Below are positions 22,911 through 33,899 of a stretch of 60,000 nt of DNA, piece by piece. The stretch is from positions 104,568,355-104,628,354 of the forward strand of contig CM043943.1 of assembly GCA_014529385.2 (NCBI GenBank). The letters are read 5' to 3'. The notes below the pieces were generated by a model. That model had not been told where the DNA came from. It searched no databases and saw only the letters and a list, made by a program, of their open reading frames with translations. The stretch is from Adiantum capillus-veneris. Taxonomy: Eukaryota > Streptophyta > Polypodiopsida > Polypodiales > Pteridaceae. The position numbers and the translations under genes were made by a program. Position 1 is the stretch's first letter, and each line of letters starts with the position of its first letter.

Positions 22911-23496
22911 CTAAAAAGGTGCTTTTCCCGTAGAAGTATGTATAGTATTTTTGTAGGCATACTCTACAAGAGGTAAGTACTTTTTCCATTGTGAGCGTTG
23001 ATCTATTTCGATAACATAAGTCTTGAGTAGATCAAGTATCGTAAGATTGGCTATCTCACTTTGGCCATCCGTTTGTGGGTGATAGGCCAAAGAGAAATTC
23101 AATCTTGTTCCTAGATTTTCAAAGAGACCTTTCCAAAAATTACTGGTCATTCTAGGATCTCTATCTGACACGATGGATTGGTAATCCATGATGCTTGAAA
23201 ATCTGAGATATGAAGAGAGTTGCCATTTGGTGTGCCTTAATAGTCTTTTTGACAGGAATAAAGTGTGCTTGCTTGCTAAACCTGTCGACTATTGTCCATA
23301 TTCATGTATTCCCATGGATAGACTTGGGTAATTCAAAGATGAAATCCATGGATATACTCTCCCATGGTGAATTTGGGATAGGCAATGGCTGGAGTAATCC
23401 AGGTTGCTTCCCTCTATCATATTTGGTCTTTTGGCATACTACACATTTTGAAACATAATCTTGTATGTCCATGTGCGCATATGTTGCACGTGTCAA
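22911..23496 (-). pseudogene. Gypsy-B integrase core, 3' part
   Basis: The minus frame has CVVCQKTKYDRGKQPGLLQP and SPWESISMDFIFELPKS. After a break comes IVSDRDPRMTSNFWKGLF, the second catalytic Asp, and YHPQTDGQSEIANLT, where the catalytic Glu of GQSE is present. It joins in sense to the piece at 31914-32312 on the other side of Gypsy-A. One frame interruption lies near 23190-23300. Confidence 0.87.
23467..23471. other. Target-site duplication of Gypsy-A (left)
   Basis: GTCCA directly before TGTGCGCATATG. The same GTCCA follows the right LTR at 31920-31924, and removing the insert restores the integrase frame (MKVD then IQDYV). Confidence 0.92.
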
Positions 23497-24041
23497 TGCA
23501 AGGAACTTGCCGATACACTATGTGCGAGCCACAAATGGCTCCAAGCACAAAACAAGCCTAAACTAGTAAGCTCAAAGAAGGCGATGGTGTGTCACTCACC
23601 GCTCTACGCTTGCTATCGTGGAGGATTCCTCGCTGCGAAGAAGAGGGAGACGCCGCTACGCCGCACTCCACCGCCTCACCGTTGTCGTGCCGTCGCAATG
23701 CTCGATCGCACTCCCCCTCTCTCTCTCTCTCTCACGCATACACAGACACAAGGAGACAAAGAAGAAGAAGATGGAGATGGAGCAAGAGCACTCTTCAATT
23801 GCACAAATGAGAGAATGAGTGAATTTTAGGTTTAGTTGACTTTTATATGAGCTCGCCCCATTCACACTTGGGCGCCCATGCTTAGCCAACTAATCCCTTG
23901 AATGTTCTAGTTAGAGTGCGCCTCTCATCGGCGATCACTCTTACCCTTTTTCTATTGGACCGACAAACCCGGTACCTGACTCTACCAAATAAATAATACA
24001 ACGTCCGTCCTAGGTGATAGGAATGTGCGTGAGGGTTAACA
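23472..24041 (-). repeat. Gypsy-A 3' LTR (570 bp)
   Basis: Plus sense starts TGTGCGCATATGTTGCACG and ends GAGGGTTAACA. Closely similar to 31370-31919. In element sense it follows a polypurine tract AGGAAGGGGGGCA. Confidence 0.93.
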
Positions 24042-25722
24042 TGCCCCCCTTCCTGATGTAGATTTCGTCCTTGGAAGCTATTGAGTTGAAGCTTGTTCGT
24101 GGAGGTGGAAGAGCATTTGAGATGAATGTCCTTAGCCTTCTTCAGTCGCTGCAAAATCAAACAACATTGGCACAGTAATTGCATTCTCATATACAATTAG
24201 AAATCATATGCAGTTGTAGACAGACAAATTGATTGGTAACAAAAGTTTAAACCATTTGTCAGCAATACACATTAAATTGCAATATAATCCAACGCATAAA
24301 CAGTTATGAAGATCAAAAACTAAACAAGTCTGGGGTCACTAATTTAACGGTCGAAAGGCACTAAAGATCGACTATTAATACCATGGGTAAGCTTCTCAAT
24401 TTTCTCTGGTCAATTAAGTTGTTTAATCGTGAGAGCCAAGTATTTCATGTTCGAAGACTGACTAGAGGCTATACCTAGAAGACCTTGTAGTTAAGCTATG
24501 ATAAAAGGAATTTCTCATGAAATCATCGCCTGACTGATTACCTTTTCTTTGACCCCCTAAAGTCTTTTCACATTGTTTCAATTTTGATGTGTGTGCTTAT
24601 TTTGTATGCCTTGGGCTTTTTGCTTTTCAAGGAAAAGCTCCCACACTGGGAACCTCTAGGGCTCTAGTACCATAGGCGACACATGTGAGTGAAGTACCAA
24701 ATCAAGCTGAGGTTTCTCTTCCAGCTTAAGATTTTACATTAAGGTACTTTGATTTTTTGTTTGTTTGTTTTCAGCATTTTAATTTTGTAACTTTGGGGGG
24801 TCATATAACACCGTTACCCTCCCCAGGCTCATCACACTAGTAAACTCCCTTTATAATACTTAAGCTAAAGGTCAATAGGGACTAAGCCCACTAGAAAGCC
24901 CTAGTACATTTCACACAATGCTGCCTAAATCGGATTAAGAACCTAAGTAACCATTGATAATTAGGAAGGCATTCCCCATGGTATTAAGAGAGATCTCTAA
25001 CGCCTAGCTTGGTCAAACTAGCTTAGTTGGATTGCTTGATTTTTAAACCTAGACAAGTGATTATGACAAAAAATTACATTGAATTTAATGTTTGATACTA
25101 AGCAAATGCACTTAATATTATGCTACCAATCACAATGAAAGCAGACAAACATGGATGCAAAAAGATAAGGGGCAATGTTAATGGACAAGAAACACCTGTT
25201 TGTGTTGATGGTCGCGCTTGATTTGAAAGTGGATGAGAGAAAGATTCCATGAAGGTCCAAATCCTAACCACAACAATACGTTCCTGTACACACTATGAAA
25301 CACAAGAATACGTTTAGGAGGAACATCAGTGGAAAAAAAGAACTTTGCTAATCACTCAACTCTAAAACAAAAACACTCCTATCGTACTAATCCTACCTAC
25401 CCTCCATCACTTGAGTGATGAGGATCAAAGGTGTTTGATGACATAGGTTTCTGTTTCAGTGTACCGGATGTGAATGTGTAGGTCTGGTCAATGTTTTGAT
25501 TTTTATTGTGCATACTCATTTGCTAATTGCTCTTGCTCTTTATTATTTTGGTTTTTTGTGAGTATAAGGCTATATATATAATTCCCTAAGATTGGGAGAT
25601 TGAGAGACTGGGGAGGAAGGTTGAGAGGGGAGTAAGTGAATGATGGATGTAAGCAAACACTCCCCCCTTCCTTGGGTAGATGATATCGTTTGAAATGTGC
25701 TCGTCACCACTTGGAACCAATT
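24042..25722 (-). other. Gypsy-A 3' internal region, non-coding
   Basis: Between the nested Copia and the 3' LTR. No pol domain can be read in any frame. It starts, in element sense, with the continuation of the gag region (NWFQVVTSTF) and ends at the polypurine tract. Confidence 0.6.
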
Positions 25723-25727
25723 GTTCC
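25723..25727. other. Target-site duplication of the inner Copia (left)
   Basis: GTTCC before TGTTGGGGTTAAGG. The same GTTCC follows the right LTR at 29247-29251. Confidence 0.93.
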
Positions 25728-25910
25728 TGTTGGGGTTAAGGCCTATGTGCCTTGACCGGTCGCCTAGGTCATGGGCGCCCGCCCATTGTTACCCTATACT
25801 TATAGTGAGTATACTGTATAGGGGGAGCTGCCACTTCACAGTCTCCCCACCCACATCGTGTGTGTGTCTCCTTCTCACTCTCCGTCTGTGGTGCTCCCTG
25901 ATCCCCTTCA
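25728..25910 (+). repeat. Inner Copia 5' LTR (183 bp)
   Basis: Starts TGTTGGGG and ends CCCCTTCA, followed after two bases by the primer site. It contains ACCCTATACTTATAGTGAGT in common with the 3' copy. Confidence 0.93.
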
Positions 25911-25912
25911 AT

Positions 25913-25924
25913 TGGTATTAGAGA
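25913..25924 (+). other. Inner Copia primer-binding site
   Basis: TGGTATTAGAGA, a mutated form of the tRNA-iMet primer site TGGTATCAGAGC. Confidence 0.8.
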
Positions 25925-27294
25925 GTAGGTGCGGAGGGGGCGCGTATGTACACAGTCACGACGACAGCGGAGAGCCAGTTTCATTCCCAAAATCGCGTCC
26001 GCACGTGCGCACTTTCAAGAGTGCAAACAGGGTTTCGACTTCGGCATCGGCAAATTCAGCTTTCCGATAGCGCTTTCACCAGGTCTCCTGGCGTTTTACC
26101 CCCTTTTCGAAGCCATTCGAGCCATCAAAAACTTCATACGAGCTACGGTTGAGGAGCTGCATTTTCAGCCCTCTTTTGGCATTTTATGCTGCATTTTTGG
26201 GTCGAAACGGAGGTTTTTGGCATAGCTTTCACACCCAGACTCGGATACATGTGATCCAGGAGTCTACCTTGGAGTTTTGGCACGCTCTGGACGCGCTCGT
26301 CATATCAGAATTTTAAAATTCTGAACGCTGAATTTTCTGCAGCAGCAGTTGTTTATTGTGTGTCGAGGATTCCACACATGGTTTGCTCTCAGATGTGAGA
26401 GTGATATTTGCTGCAAGTTTCCTCACAGGTGGGAGGATACAATGTATGCCTTATGTGGTTTGATGCTCAGGGAGACTAATGTGATTGCATTTTGAGCTCG
26501 GAAATGTATGCCTCGAGCATGTTTTTTGGCAGTCACAGGTAGAGCAGATATTTGTGTACTAGATTTGCAGGTGTTTGCAATGATGTATGCAAAGTGTGGA
26601 GATTTGGTGCATGCATTTGGAGTACGGTTTGATGCGCTTTGGTTGCTCATGGTTTTGAGCGTGCAGTCAGTTTGGTTACTGGTTTTGTGGCCGTTTTACT
26701 GACGAAACTCTGGCGAAATTTTCCCAGGATTTTTATGCACATCATTTATGCGATCTAGGTAGAGATTGCGGGTTGCACTCAGCATTTGCGTGCGGTGTTC
26801 TCTGCAGGTGGGAGATTTGTGCGTGTGTATGCATCGATACCGCACAGTGTGGGCTTGGTGATTAGCTCACAGTTTGACAGGCGTACAGTTATCTTGACAC
26901 ACTCACAAGAGTGAATGTTGTGATGTATGCTTGTGTGGCTACGAGCTAGGTAGCCGGATTCGAGCACTAATGGCTTGAGGTTTTTCAGCAGGTTTCACCT
27001 ACAGGTTTACAAGTTTACAGCCAGGTTTGAGGTCTTATTTGGGCGCTGAATTTTCAGCCATTGTTTCCTCTTTGCAGGTGTCCATGTATGGCTCATTTGT
27101 AGGCCGATCTAGGACACGTTTGTGACTTGTTTATGCAGCTGTTTAAGAGCTGAATTTTGGGGCTGTTTTGGGGCTGATTTGCAGCCATATTTTACGGCCA
27201 TATTTGCAGACTTTTGTTGATGCGATTCGAGCCAGTTTAGGGCTGATTTGGTTGACATTCGCTACTCATTGTTGGTTGCTCTTTTGTGAGCATT
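25925..27294 (+). other. Inner Copia 5' leader, non-coding
   Basis: A 1.4-kb stretch before gag with no credible gene, rich in GTTT- and TTTG-containing words. The comparable leader begins at 58923 in the second copy of this family. Confidence 0.6.
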
Positions 27295-27756
27295 ATGGCT
27301 GATTTTTCATTTGACTTCCAGCGTTATGGTCTGACACAGTTTGATGGTGCAGATTTTGTTGCTTGGAAGGAGCATATGCTTGTTGCATTGGTGGATTTGG
27401 GGCAGGATAAACCCTTGTGTGGTTTATCGGCGAAGCCCAAGTCTATGCGTGATGATGATTGGTAGGATCTTGATGAGTTAGCAATGTCTACGATTCGTTT
27501 GCATCTGGTTGAGTCTGTTTACTGGCAGGTCTCGAGGGAGACTACAACTCATGCTTTATGGCAGAGTTTACATGCTATGTACGCGACATCCATGTCTACA
27601 CGGGAGTCTAGTCCCACTTCTATGCCCATGGGAGAGATTGGTCCCACACGCAAGTCTCGACGGCATAGAGACTTGACATGTTGGCATTGTGGACATAGAG
27701 GGCACATTAGGCGTCGATGTCAGGCGTTTGAGACAACGGAGGCGACAAATGCGTGA
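27295..27756 (+). pseudogene. Inner Copia gag with zinc knuckle, one in-frame stop
   Basis: The ATG at 27295 opens MADFSFDFQRYGLTQFDGAD, the UBN2-type gag start (FDGxxFxxWKxxM). A TAG at 27463-27465 replaces the codon after DDDW; the frame then continues through LHLVESVYWQVSRETTTHAL to the knuckle CWHCGHRGHIRRRC (CX2CX4HX4C, intact) and stops at 27756. The linker before the knuckle is short, so part of gag seems to be deleted. Confidence 0.83.
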
Positions 27757-28129
27757 TGCAGATTTGGTCATGACAGATGCTAGTGAGATCAGTACGGTGG
27801 TTACTGAGTATGCTTGTGACGGCGATGTCACATTTACATCTAGCTTGTCTTCAGATGATCTTATGTCTACGGATTGCATATCAGATTGCACATTGTCTTC
27901 ACATTGGTTACTAGATTCAGATGCTACTTTCCATGTCACGTCGCATCGTGAGTGGTTTAGCATGTTTTCTAGTGGGAGACTTGGTTGTGTGCACATGACT
28001 GATGGTGTTGTGTATGACATTGAAGGTGCAGGAGACATATGTTTGTCCTTGCCCAGTGGTATGAGATTTACCCTGCGTCATGTGCGTTATGTGCCAGATC
28101 TGAGACGGGATTTGATCTCGATTGGTTAG
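27757..28129 (+). pseudogene. Inner Copia protease region
   Basis: In a shifted frame the sequence gives HWLLDSDATFHVTSHREWFS and later VRYVPDLRRDLISIG, the standard start and end blocks of Copia protease. The active-site motif DSGAT reads DSDAT, so the essential Gly is replaced by Asp. The frame ends in TAG at 28127-28129. Confidence 0.82.
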
Positions 28130-28174
28130 CTTAGAGATTGTGGATATCAGATTTCGCTACAAGAGCGAGATTTT

Positions 28175-28978
28175 GTGATGCATTTGGGTTCGCTAGTGAT
28201 TGCAAGAGGTGCCAAGAGTGGTACAGGTTACCCATTGCATGTGGATCACGGGAGAGACGATGTTGTCTCTGTGATCATGCAGCCAGGTAGACAGCAAGAG
28301 AGCAGGCGAGTCTCTTTTGCTTGTGGGTTGCAGGATGCTTTGCATGGAGTGCAGATCAGTGACCTTGTTGTGCAGGTTGCGTCTACGGATGCACAGGTAG
28401 AGCGGGATAGCTCTAGTGAGTCACAGCAGGATGAGTCATCAGAGGTGATGATAGAGATGACTCACATGGATGCTGAGATGTCGGCTATTGTGGAGTCATT
28501 TCTTGATATGCTTATGCCAGATCTTGATACAGATTCAGGACAGATGGATACTCTTGGTACACATGTGATATGTGGTGGGCACAAGGAGTCACTCCAGAGC
28601 TCGGAGTCAGAGTTCCATGGTCTCTATGATAGGGGACAGGATTGCCATGAGTTGAGTTCTGAGTTGGAGGTGGCAGAGGTTGCCAAGGTTGCATCAACAT
28701 TCGGTGTCCTCATGTACGAGATGCTGATCTCGAGGCCCGACATAGCAGCTGCAGTGGGAGCATTTGCAGCAGGGTTGATTAGTTGTTCGATGACTGATCT
28801 CGGCATAGAGCATAGGGGAGGTTTGCAGGTATTGGACGGATACTTGCAGGAGTGCATGAGCTCTTGTAGACTCTTTGCAGAGCTTGGAGCTAGCTCTGTG
28901 TGGCTTTCGCAGCGGGATGTTTGTCTATCAATAGAGCCGGATGCACTAGCTCATCGAGAGTCAGTGGGCATAGGTTGA
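28175..28978 (+). pseudogene. Inner Copia fused open frame (267 codons) across a pol deletion
   Basis: An uninterrupted frame that begins with protease-downstream sequence (FVMHLGSLVIARGAKSGTGY), passes through an acidic, Ser/Gln/Asp-rich stretch (VERDSSSESQQDESSEVMIE), and ends in a degraded RT/RNase H junction block (LMYEMLISRPDIAAAVGAFA; compare the usual LMYAMVxTRPDIAxAVG). Integrase and the catalytic RT are missing. It is the longest open frame of this element. Whether it is translated is unknown. Confidence 0.6.
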
Positions 28979-29053
28979 GAGAATATCTCACCTTCTATTA
29001 GTTGTACACTAGTAGATCTTGCTTAAAGGCACATTGGCCTTTAAGTGGGAGGT

Positions 29054-29246
29054 TGTTGGGGTTAAGGCCTATGTGCCTTGACCGGTTGCCCAGGTCATGG
29101 GCGCCCGCCCACTGTTACCCTATACTTATAGTGAGTATACTGTATAGGGGGAGCTGCCACTTCACAGTCTCCCCACCCACATCGTGTGTGTGTCTCCTTC
29201 TCTCTCTCTCTCACTCTCCGTCTGTGGTGCTCCCTGATCCCCTTCA
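29054..29246 (+). repeat. Inner Copia 3' LTR (193 bp)
   Basis: Preceded by the polypurine tract at about 29040-29053. It matches 25728-25910 apart from three substitutions and an extra (CT)5. Confidence 0.93.
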
Positions 29247-29251
29247 GTTCC

Positions 29252-30601
29252 AGTTGGTAATAGGTGAGAATTTTTGCCAGTAGTTTTCTATTACCTTAGG
29301 TGCCTCATCGAGTTGCAAGGGTGATAAGGGTCTCTCCCAGGATCGAACTTGAAGTGGTTCATCAGGTGATTCTTGAACACTAGGAGGTGTGGATTCCTTT
29401 GTACCTAAGTGAGCAGGAACCGTGGGTGTAGGTGCTCCCGAGACTACATGTGGAGTAGGTATTGGCATTGGGCTTGGTGCATAGGAAGCCCTTGGGTTCC
29501 ACATTTGGTACGGTGTTGTGCCATGTGGCGGCCCAAAGTTCATATGTGTGGCCCTAGGCATAGCAGACGTCGGATGTGACATGCTTATGCTAGCCGGTAT
29601 GGTCCCATGGAAATAAGAACTTGGGTGTTGTGGTTGTGGAGCATAGGTAGTTGAAACAATGGGGGGTAGGGACTACATGAGTGCGATGACCCATAGGTGC
29701 ATATGATTGGTAAACACTTGTAGGTACTGTTGCAGGCATTGAGCTACCATGTAGCGGTGCTTTACTAACAAATGAGGTCCATGGCGTGTTTCTTGGCATG
29801 CCCATCATTAGGGTAAACATGGTAGCCGTGGTGTCATCAAGGGAAAGATGAGCTAGACTTGGAAAGTAGTTCATACTCCCAGTTCTCATTTAAGAATGCT
29901 CCATCTAGGATTGAGGTGCTAGGGGTGTCCTTTGAGCTAGATGCTATGTTGCTCTCTATGGGTTGACCCTTAGTGGTCGCTAATTCAAGAGCACTCAATT
30001 GCTCTCCTAGCAAGGATATTGACATAGGAGCTTTTGATTTTAACTCCCTTTGTTGCTCCGCCTTGCGTAAGCTCTCGATTGCCTTTTCCCTTGCTGCAAG
30101 AATATATCGCTCAACCTCTTGCACTTTGACAAGGCTTCTACCATCAGGTAATATGACCTCGGAGGGGAATAGCTCTGAAGAGTCAGGAGGTGCAGTGAAT
30201 GAAGTATTCACATGCACATTCTCTAAGGGCATAGGGTCTACGTTGGTCATGAATGGAGAATTTACTTCCCCACCCCCCTCATTTACATCATTAGCTCCAT
30301 GTTCGGAGCGAGTGGCTCTACTAAAAGTTTCCTTCAGGCGGCTAAGCACGCTCGGCCCGGACCGCGGGCCCATGGCATGCATGTCTTGGCTTGAGCTATC
30401 GGGATTAGACATTAGGAAACCCTCCATGATGTCGTAGTCAGAGGAAGAGTCACTAGCCACTATGTTCGGGTCTTGGTTTGTACTACCTTGGGTCCCCGCC
30501 GAGAGCCCGGAACCTAAAGTAGGTGGATATTGAGAACTTGCGTAAGTCAAAATTCTCTCTAGTTGCTCCGCCTCTAGCACATGACCAAACCGTAGATGCA
30601 T
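29252..30601 (-). pseudogene. Gypsy-A gag-like reading region
   Basis: The first frame (30601-29837, 254 residues) starts MHLRFGHVLEAEQLER and contains SSSQDMHAMGPRSGPSVLSR, PFMTNVDPMPLENVHVNT and SSELFPSEVILPDGRSL. Most of these blocks are conserved in the second copy at 45885-46448. The MHLRSG-type start is common in plant Ty3/gypsy gag. Two further frames (29889-29590 and 29582-29252) continue with FPSLAHLSLDD and a Pro/Thr-rich region (PIPTPHVVSGAPTPTVPAHL). No zinc knuckle is visible. The reading region is split by the inner Copia at 29251. Confidence 0.75.
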
Positions 30602-31347
30602 GTGCCTTTGGCACCCTACAAGCGTCCGCGAATAACCTCGAAGGTTAACCGCTTACTTTTTTAGGCGTCCGTTTTTACTCGTTTTCTTTTTAAAAAAAAT
30701 ATTTTTGTATGTTTTTTAATGATCAATTTTTTTATTAAAGTCTGTGATAGCTCAAAACAAGCATATCACTCAGACGGTCGCGGTGTGCTTTACAGCACAA
30801 CGTTCGGACACCTGAAGCTCCATTGGTCCTCAAAAAAGTCGATTTTTAGCTACATGTGAAGCTAAAATACGTAATTTTAAAGGGCGACTGAGGCCTGAGC
30901 CTGAGCGTGAGCTTGGGCTTGGGTCTGGGCTTGGGCCAGGGAGATATTTCCGATCCTGGTCCTACCTTTTAAATGTTTTTATTTTTTATTTTTTATTTAT
31001 TTTTGTTGGGATAAGATCGCCGCGGCCTGCGCGCGAGCACACACACACTCTACCTACCTACTTATAACTAATACACCTACTGTTACACACTAACACACTT
31101 CATTAGCTCTCACAGATCTACTTCCTACTTCCTGTACATTGAATTACATAGAACTAACAACCTTAATACTAATACCTTAGCACAGAGAAAACATAGTAAC
31201 CTTTCAAAACTTCATTAACAAAGAAATACACAGTAGCAACACAAAATCCTTCTTCTCAACATACACACCCTCCTTCCCTACTTTCCTACAATTGAAATTG
31301 CACCACAAAAGAAGCACAGAGTGCCATTCAAGCTTAGTGTATGGCAT
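30602..31347 (-). other. Gypsy-A 5' leader
   Basis: Between primer site and gag. No gene. It includes a GC-rich hexamer-like repeat at about 30890-30945 (GAGCCTGAGCGTGAGCTTGG in plus sense), a weaker form of which is in the other Gypsy-A copy near 45490-45520, and A/T-rich runs near 30690-30740 and 30965-31005. Confidence 0.65.
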
Positions 31348-31365
31348 TCCCCGACAACGGCACCA
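31348..31365 (-). other. Gypsy-A primer-binding site (tRNA-Asp type)
   Basis: In minus sense TGGTGCCGTTGTCGGGGA, two differences from TGGCGCCGTTGCCGGGGA, the complement of the 3' end of plant tRNA-Asp. It lies four bases inside the 5' LTR. Confidence 0.88.
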
Positions 31366-31369
31366 AAAA

Positions 31370-31919
31370 TGTGCGCATATGTTGCACGTGTCAATGCAAG
31401 GAACTTGCCGATACACTGTGTGCGAGCCACAAATGGCTCCAAGCACACAACAAGCCTAAACTAGTAAACTCAAAGAAGGCAACGGTGTGTCACTCATCGC
31501 TCTGCGCTTGCTGTCGTGGAGGATTCCTTGCCGCGAAGAAGAGGGAGATGCTGCTACGCCGCGCTCAATCGCCTCGCCGTCGTCGTGCCGTCGCAATGCT
31601 CGATTGCACTCCCCCTCTCTCTATCTCTCACGCATACACACACACAAGGAGACGAAGAAGAAGAAGATGGAGATGGAGCAAGAGCACTCTTCAATTGCAC
31701 AAATGAGAGAATGACTGAATTTTAGGTTTAGTTGACTTTTATATGAGCTCGCCCCATGCTTAGCAAACTAATCCCTTGAATGTTCCAGTTAGAGTGCGCC
31801 TCTCATCGGCAATCACTCTTACCCTTTTTCTATTGGACCGATAAGCCCGGTACCTGACTCTACCAAATAAATAATACAACGTCCATCGTAGGTGATAGGA
31901 ATGTGCGTGAGGGTTAACA
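31370..31919 (-). repeat. Gypsy-A 5' LTR (550 bp)
   Basis: Direct repeat of 23472-24041, ending GAGGGTTAACA and followed by the GTCCA duplication. More substitutions separate this pair than the inner Copia pair. Confidence 0.93.
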
Positions 31920-32312
31920 GTCCACTTTCATGGTAGGCCAATAGAAATACGTCTCTACTGCTCGGAGAGTAGGTTGAATGCCTCTATGCCCCGCATAGGG
32001 AGGAACATGGGAATCATACATAACTTTCTCACGAAGGGGATGGGTAACACATAGCCTATTGCTGTGGAGAAGATAACCATCATGCAAGGTGAATGGTTCC
32101 TCTTTCTTCCCCAAAGCAAGGGCTAACATTATGTCTCTAAAGTCAGGGTCAGTAGCATACTCATCTATCATAGAAGATAGATCATTGTGAGTAGCTACAG
32201 ACACCGCATTAACTTTTGGTCGTCGTGAAAGTGCATCGGCCACTTGATTGTACTTACCAGCAACGTGAGCAATATGAAAATTAAATTGCGAAAGAAAATT
32301 TTCCCAGCTCAT
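31914..32312 (-). pseudogene. Gypsy-B RNase H end and integrase zinc domain
   Basis: The minus frame contains FHIAHVAGKYNQVADALSRR, the typical end of Ty3/gypsy RNase H (NxVADALSR). It continues to VMYDSHVPPYAGHRGIQPTL, with the two His of the HHCC integrase domain, and ETYFYWPTMKVD. It stops exactly at the Gypsy-A insertion and resumes at 23496. Confidence 0.88.
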
Positions 32313-32998
32313 TTGTTTGCCGGAGCTTGGTTTGCGTCATGAAATACTTGAGACTTTGATGATCGGTTCGTAGAATGAATGGAGTCCCCAATAAGTAGTG
32401 CTTCCATGTGTCTAGGGCATGTAGAATAGCTAAAAGCTCTTTCTCATAAATGCCCAAGACTCGTTCATCAGTAATGAGCCTTCGGCTCTCATATGCTATG
32501 GCATGACCTTCTGAAGCAAACTGCTCCAAGGCAATCACCACAAGCATCACATTGGACCTCAAATGGCTTTGATAGATTCGGAAGCACGAGGACTGGTTGG
32601 GAAGTAAGTTTCTTTTTTAGCTTATCAATAGCATTTTGCTCCTTAGTGGTCCATACAAACTTAACGTTCTTCTTAGTTAAGTCGTGTAGTGGTCCTGCTA
32701 CTTGAGAGTTTTTTGCTATGAAGCGTCTATAGTATGCGCACATACCAATAAAGCTTCTTAGCTCATGTATATTCCTTGGGTTAGGCCATGATTTTATTAC
32801 CTCTAACTTTGATGGATCCATACGGATACCATCTTGAGAGATAATATGACCTAGGTATAGAATCTCTTTAAGAAAAATTTCGCTTTTCTTTTGGTTGAGA
32901 AAAAGCTTATTCTCCCTCAATGCTTGACAAATCACTTGGAGATGTTGCTTATGTTCTCCCAAAGACTTGGAGTAGATGATGATATCATCAAAGAACAC
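32281..32998 (-). pseudogene. Gypsy-B reverse transcriptase C-terminal half and RNase H
   Basis: Reads FFDDIIIYSKSLGEHKQHLQ, where FFDD stands in place of the usual YVDD. Then LGHIISQDGIRMDPSKLEVI, PNPRNIHELRSFIGMCAYYR and the RNase H start FEVQCDACGDCLGAV. After a frameshift near 32510 it continues with AIAYESRRLITDERVLGIYE and KELLAILHALDTWKHYLLG. A stop separates it from the RT N-terminal half at 33014. Confidence 0.88.
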
Positions 32999-33013
32999 TC
33001 CAATGAATTTACG

Positions 33014-33642
33014 TTACGGTCTAAAAATTTTCTCCATTAGATGATTGAATGTAGCTGGTGCATTAGTCAAGCCAAAAGGCATGATTAGATATTCATAAAG
33101 ACCAAATGTTGTGCGAAACGCGGTTTTTCGGATATCTTCATCCACTATCCTTATTTGATGATAGCCATTGTTAAGGTCAATCCTATTAAAGTAGGTAGAG
33201 CCTTGTAGCTTATCAAACAGATCTTCTACCCGAGGCACGAGAAATCTATTTTTGATAGTGATATGGTTTAGTGCTCAATAGTCCACACACACATACGGTA
33301 TGTACCATCTTTCTTTTGCACTAAAAGGACTGGAGAAGAAAAGGGAGAGGAACTAGGCCTCACCATCCCTTTGTCTACCAATTCCTGTACTTGCCTCATG
33401 ATCTCCTTTTGTTGAGCTTGTGAGACTCGATAAGGAGGCTTGTTAGGCGGTGAGCTTCTTGGAAGGAACTCAATGCGATGGTCATCATCCCCTCGTTTTG
33501 GAGGTAAGTCCATAGGGATATCATCGATGAACACATCTTGGAATCCTTTTAGAAAATTATACAAGTCTAATTCTTCTAGATTCCTACCATTTACGTTTGA
33601 TGAAACGTTAGGATCTTTTAGAGACTCTTTGACAAAAATCAT
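33014..33642 (-). pseudogene. Gypsy-B reverse transcriptase N-terminal half
   Basis: Contains RVSQAQQKEIMRQVQELVDK, SPVLLVQKKDGTYRMCV and, after a stop near 33260, [40 protein letters not shown] and [20 protein letters not shown]. These are RT blocks 1-5 in order. The catalytic Asp of FNRIDL is kept. Confidence 0.9.
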
Positions 33643-33899
33643 GTATGCAAAAACTCTTCATTGACTTATCAAAAGCAGGAGGATTTACAAGTGTAATAGT
33701 GTGACCACGCTCACTAGCATCTATATACATGTTCTTTTCCCTGTAGGTGAAGTAGATTCTCCCTTCAGGGAACTTCATATTGTCAGCCATGTGATCAAAC
33801 CATAGCGCCCCTAGGATAGCATCTCATGTTGGAGAGGAGAGATGAAGAAGTCTTCTTTGTCGACATAGCTTTGGACATGAAGCCTCAACTTCCCAATTA

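Larger units (their letters stand above)
25728..29246 (+). mobile_element. Inner Copia, deleted Ty1/copia element (3.5 kb)
   Basis: LTRs are 25728-25910 and 29054-29246, both starting TGTTGGGGTTAAGGCC and ending CCCCTTCA. GTTCC target duplications flank it. The primer site is TGGTATTAGAGA (25913-25924). The polypurine tract is TTTAAGTGGGAGGT before 29054. By eye the LTRs differ by three substitutions and a 10-bp CT indel, so this is the youngest insertion in the nest. Gag and protease are present; integrase and most of RT are deleted. A related 5' LTR starts at 58721. Confidence 0.93.
23472..31919 (-). mobile_element. Gypsy-A, non-autonomous gag-only LTR element (LARD/TR-GAG type)
   Basis: LTRs are 23472-24041 and 31370-31919 with GTCCA target duplications. 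The primer site 31348-31365 matches plant tRNA-Asp. The polypurine tract lies at 24042-24056. After removing the nested Copia, the interior is about 3.8 kb and holds one gag-like reading region (about 29252-30601) and no protease, RT, RNase H or integrase. The tRNA-Asp primer site is typical of Athila/Tat-type Ty3/gypsy elements, so it may depend on such an autonomous partner; that is inference. A second copy lies at 44368-46983. Confidence 0.9.

Noticed and set aside
29973-30437. 154-codon plus-strand frame
   Set aside because: It is the antisense shadow of the Gypsy-A gag region. The second gag copy has a similar antisense frame (46387-46067), which follows from sense conservation.
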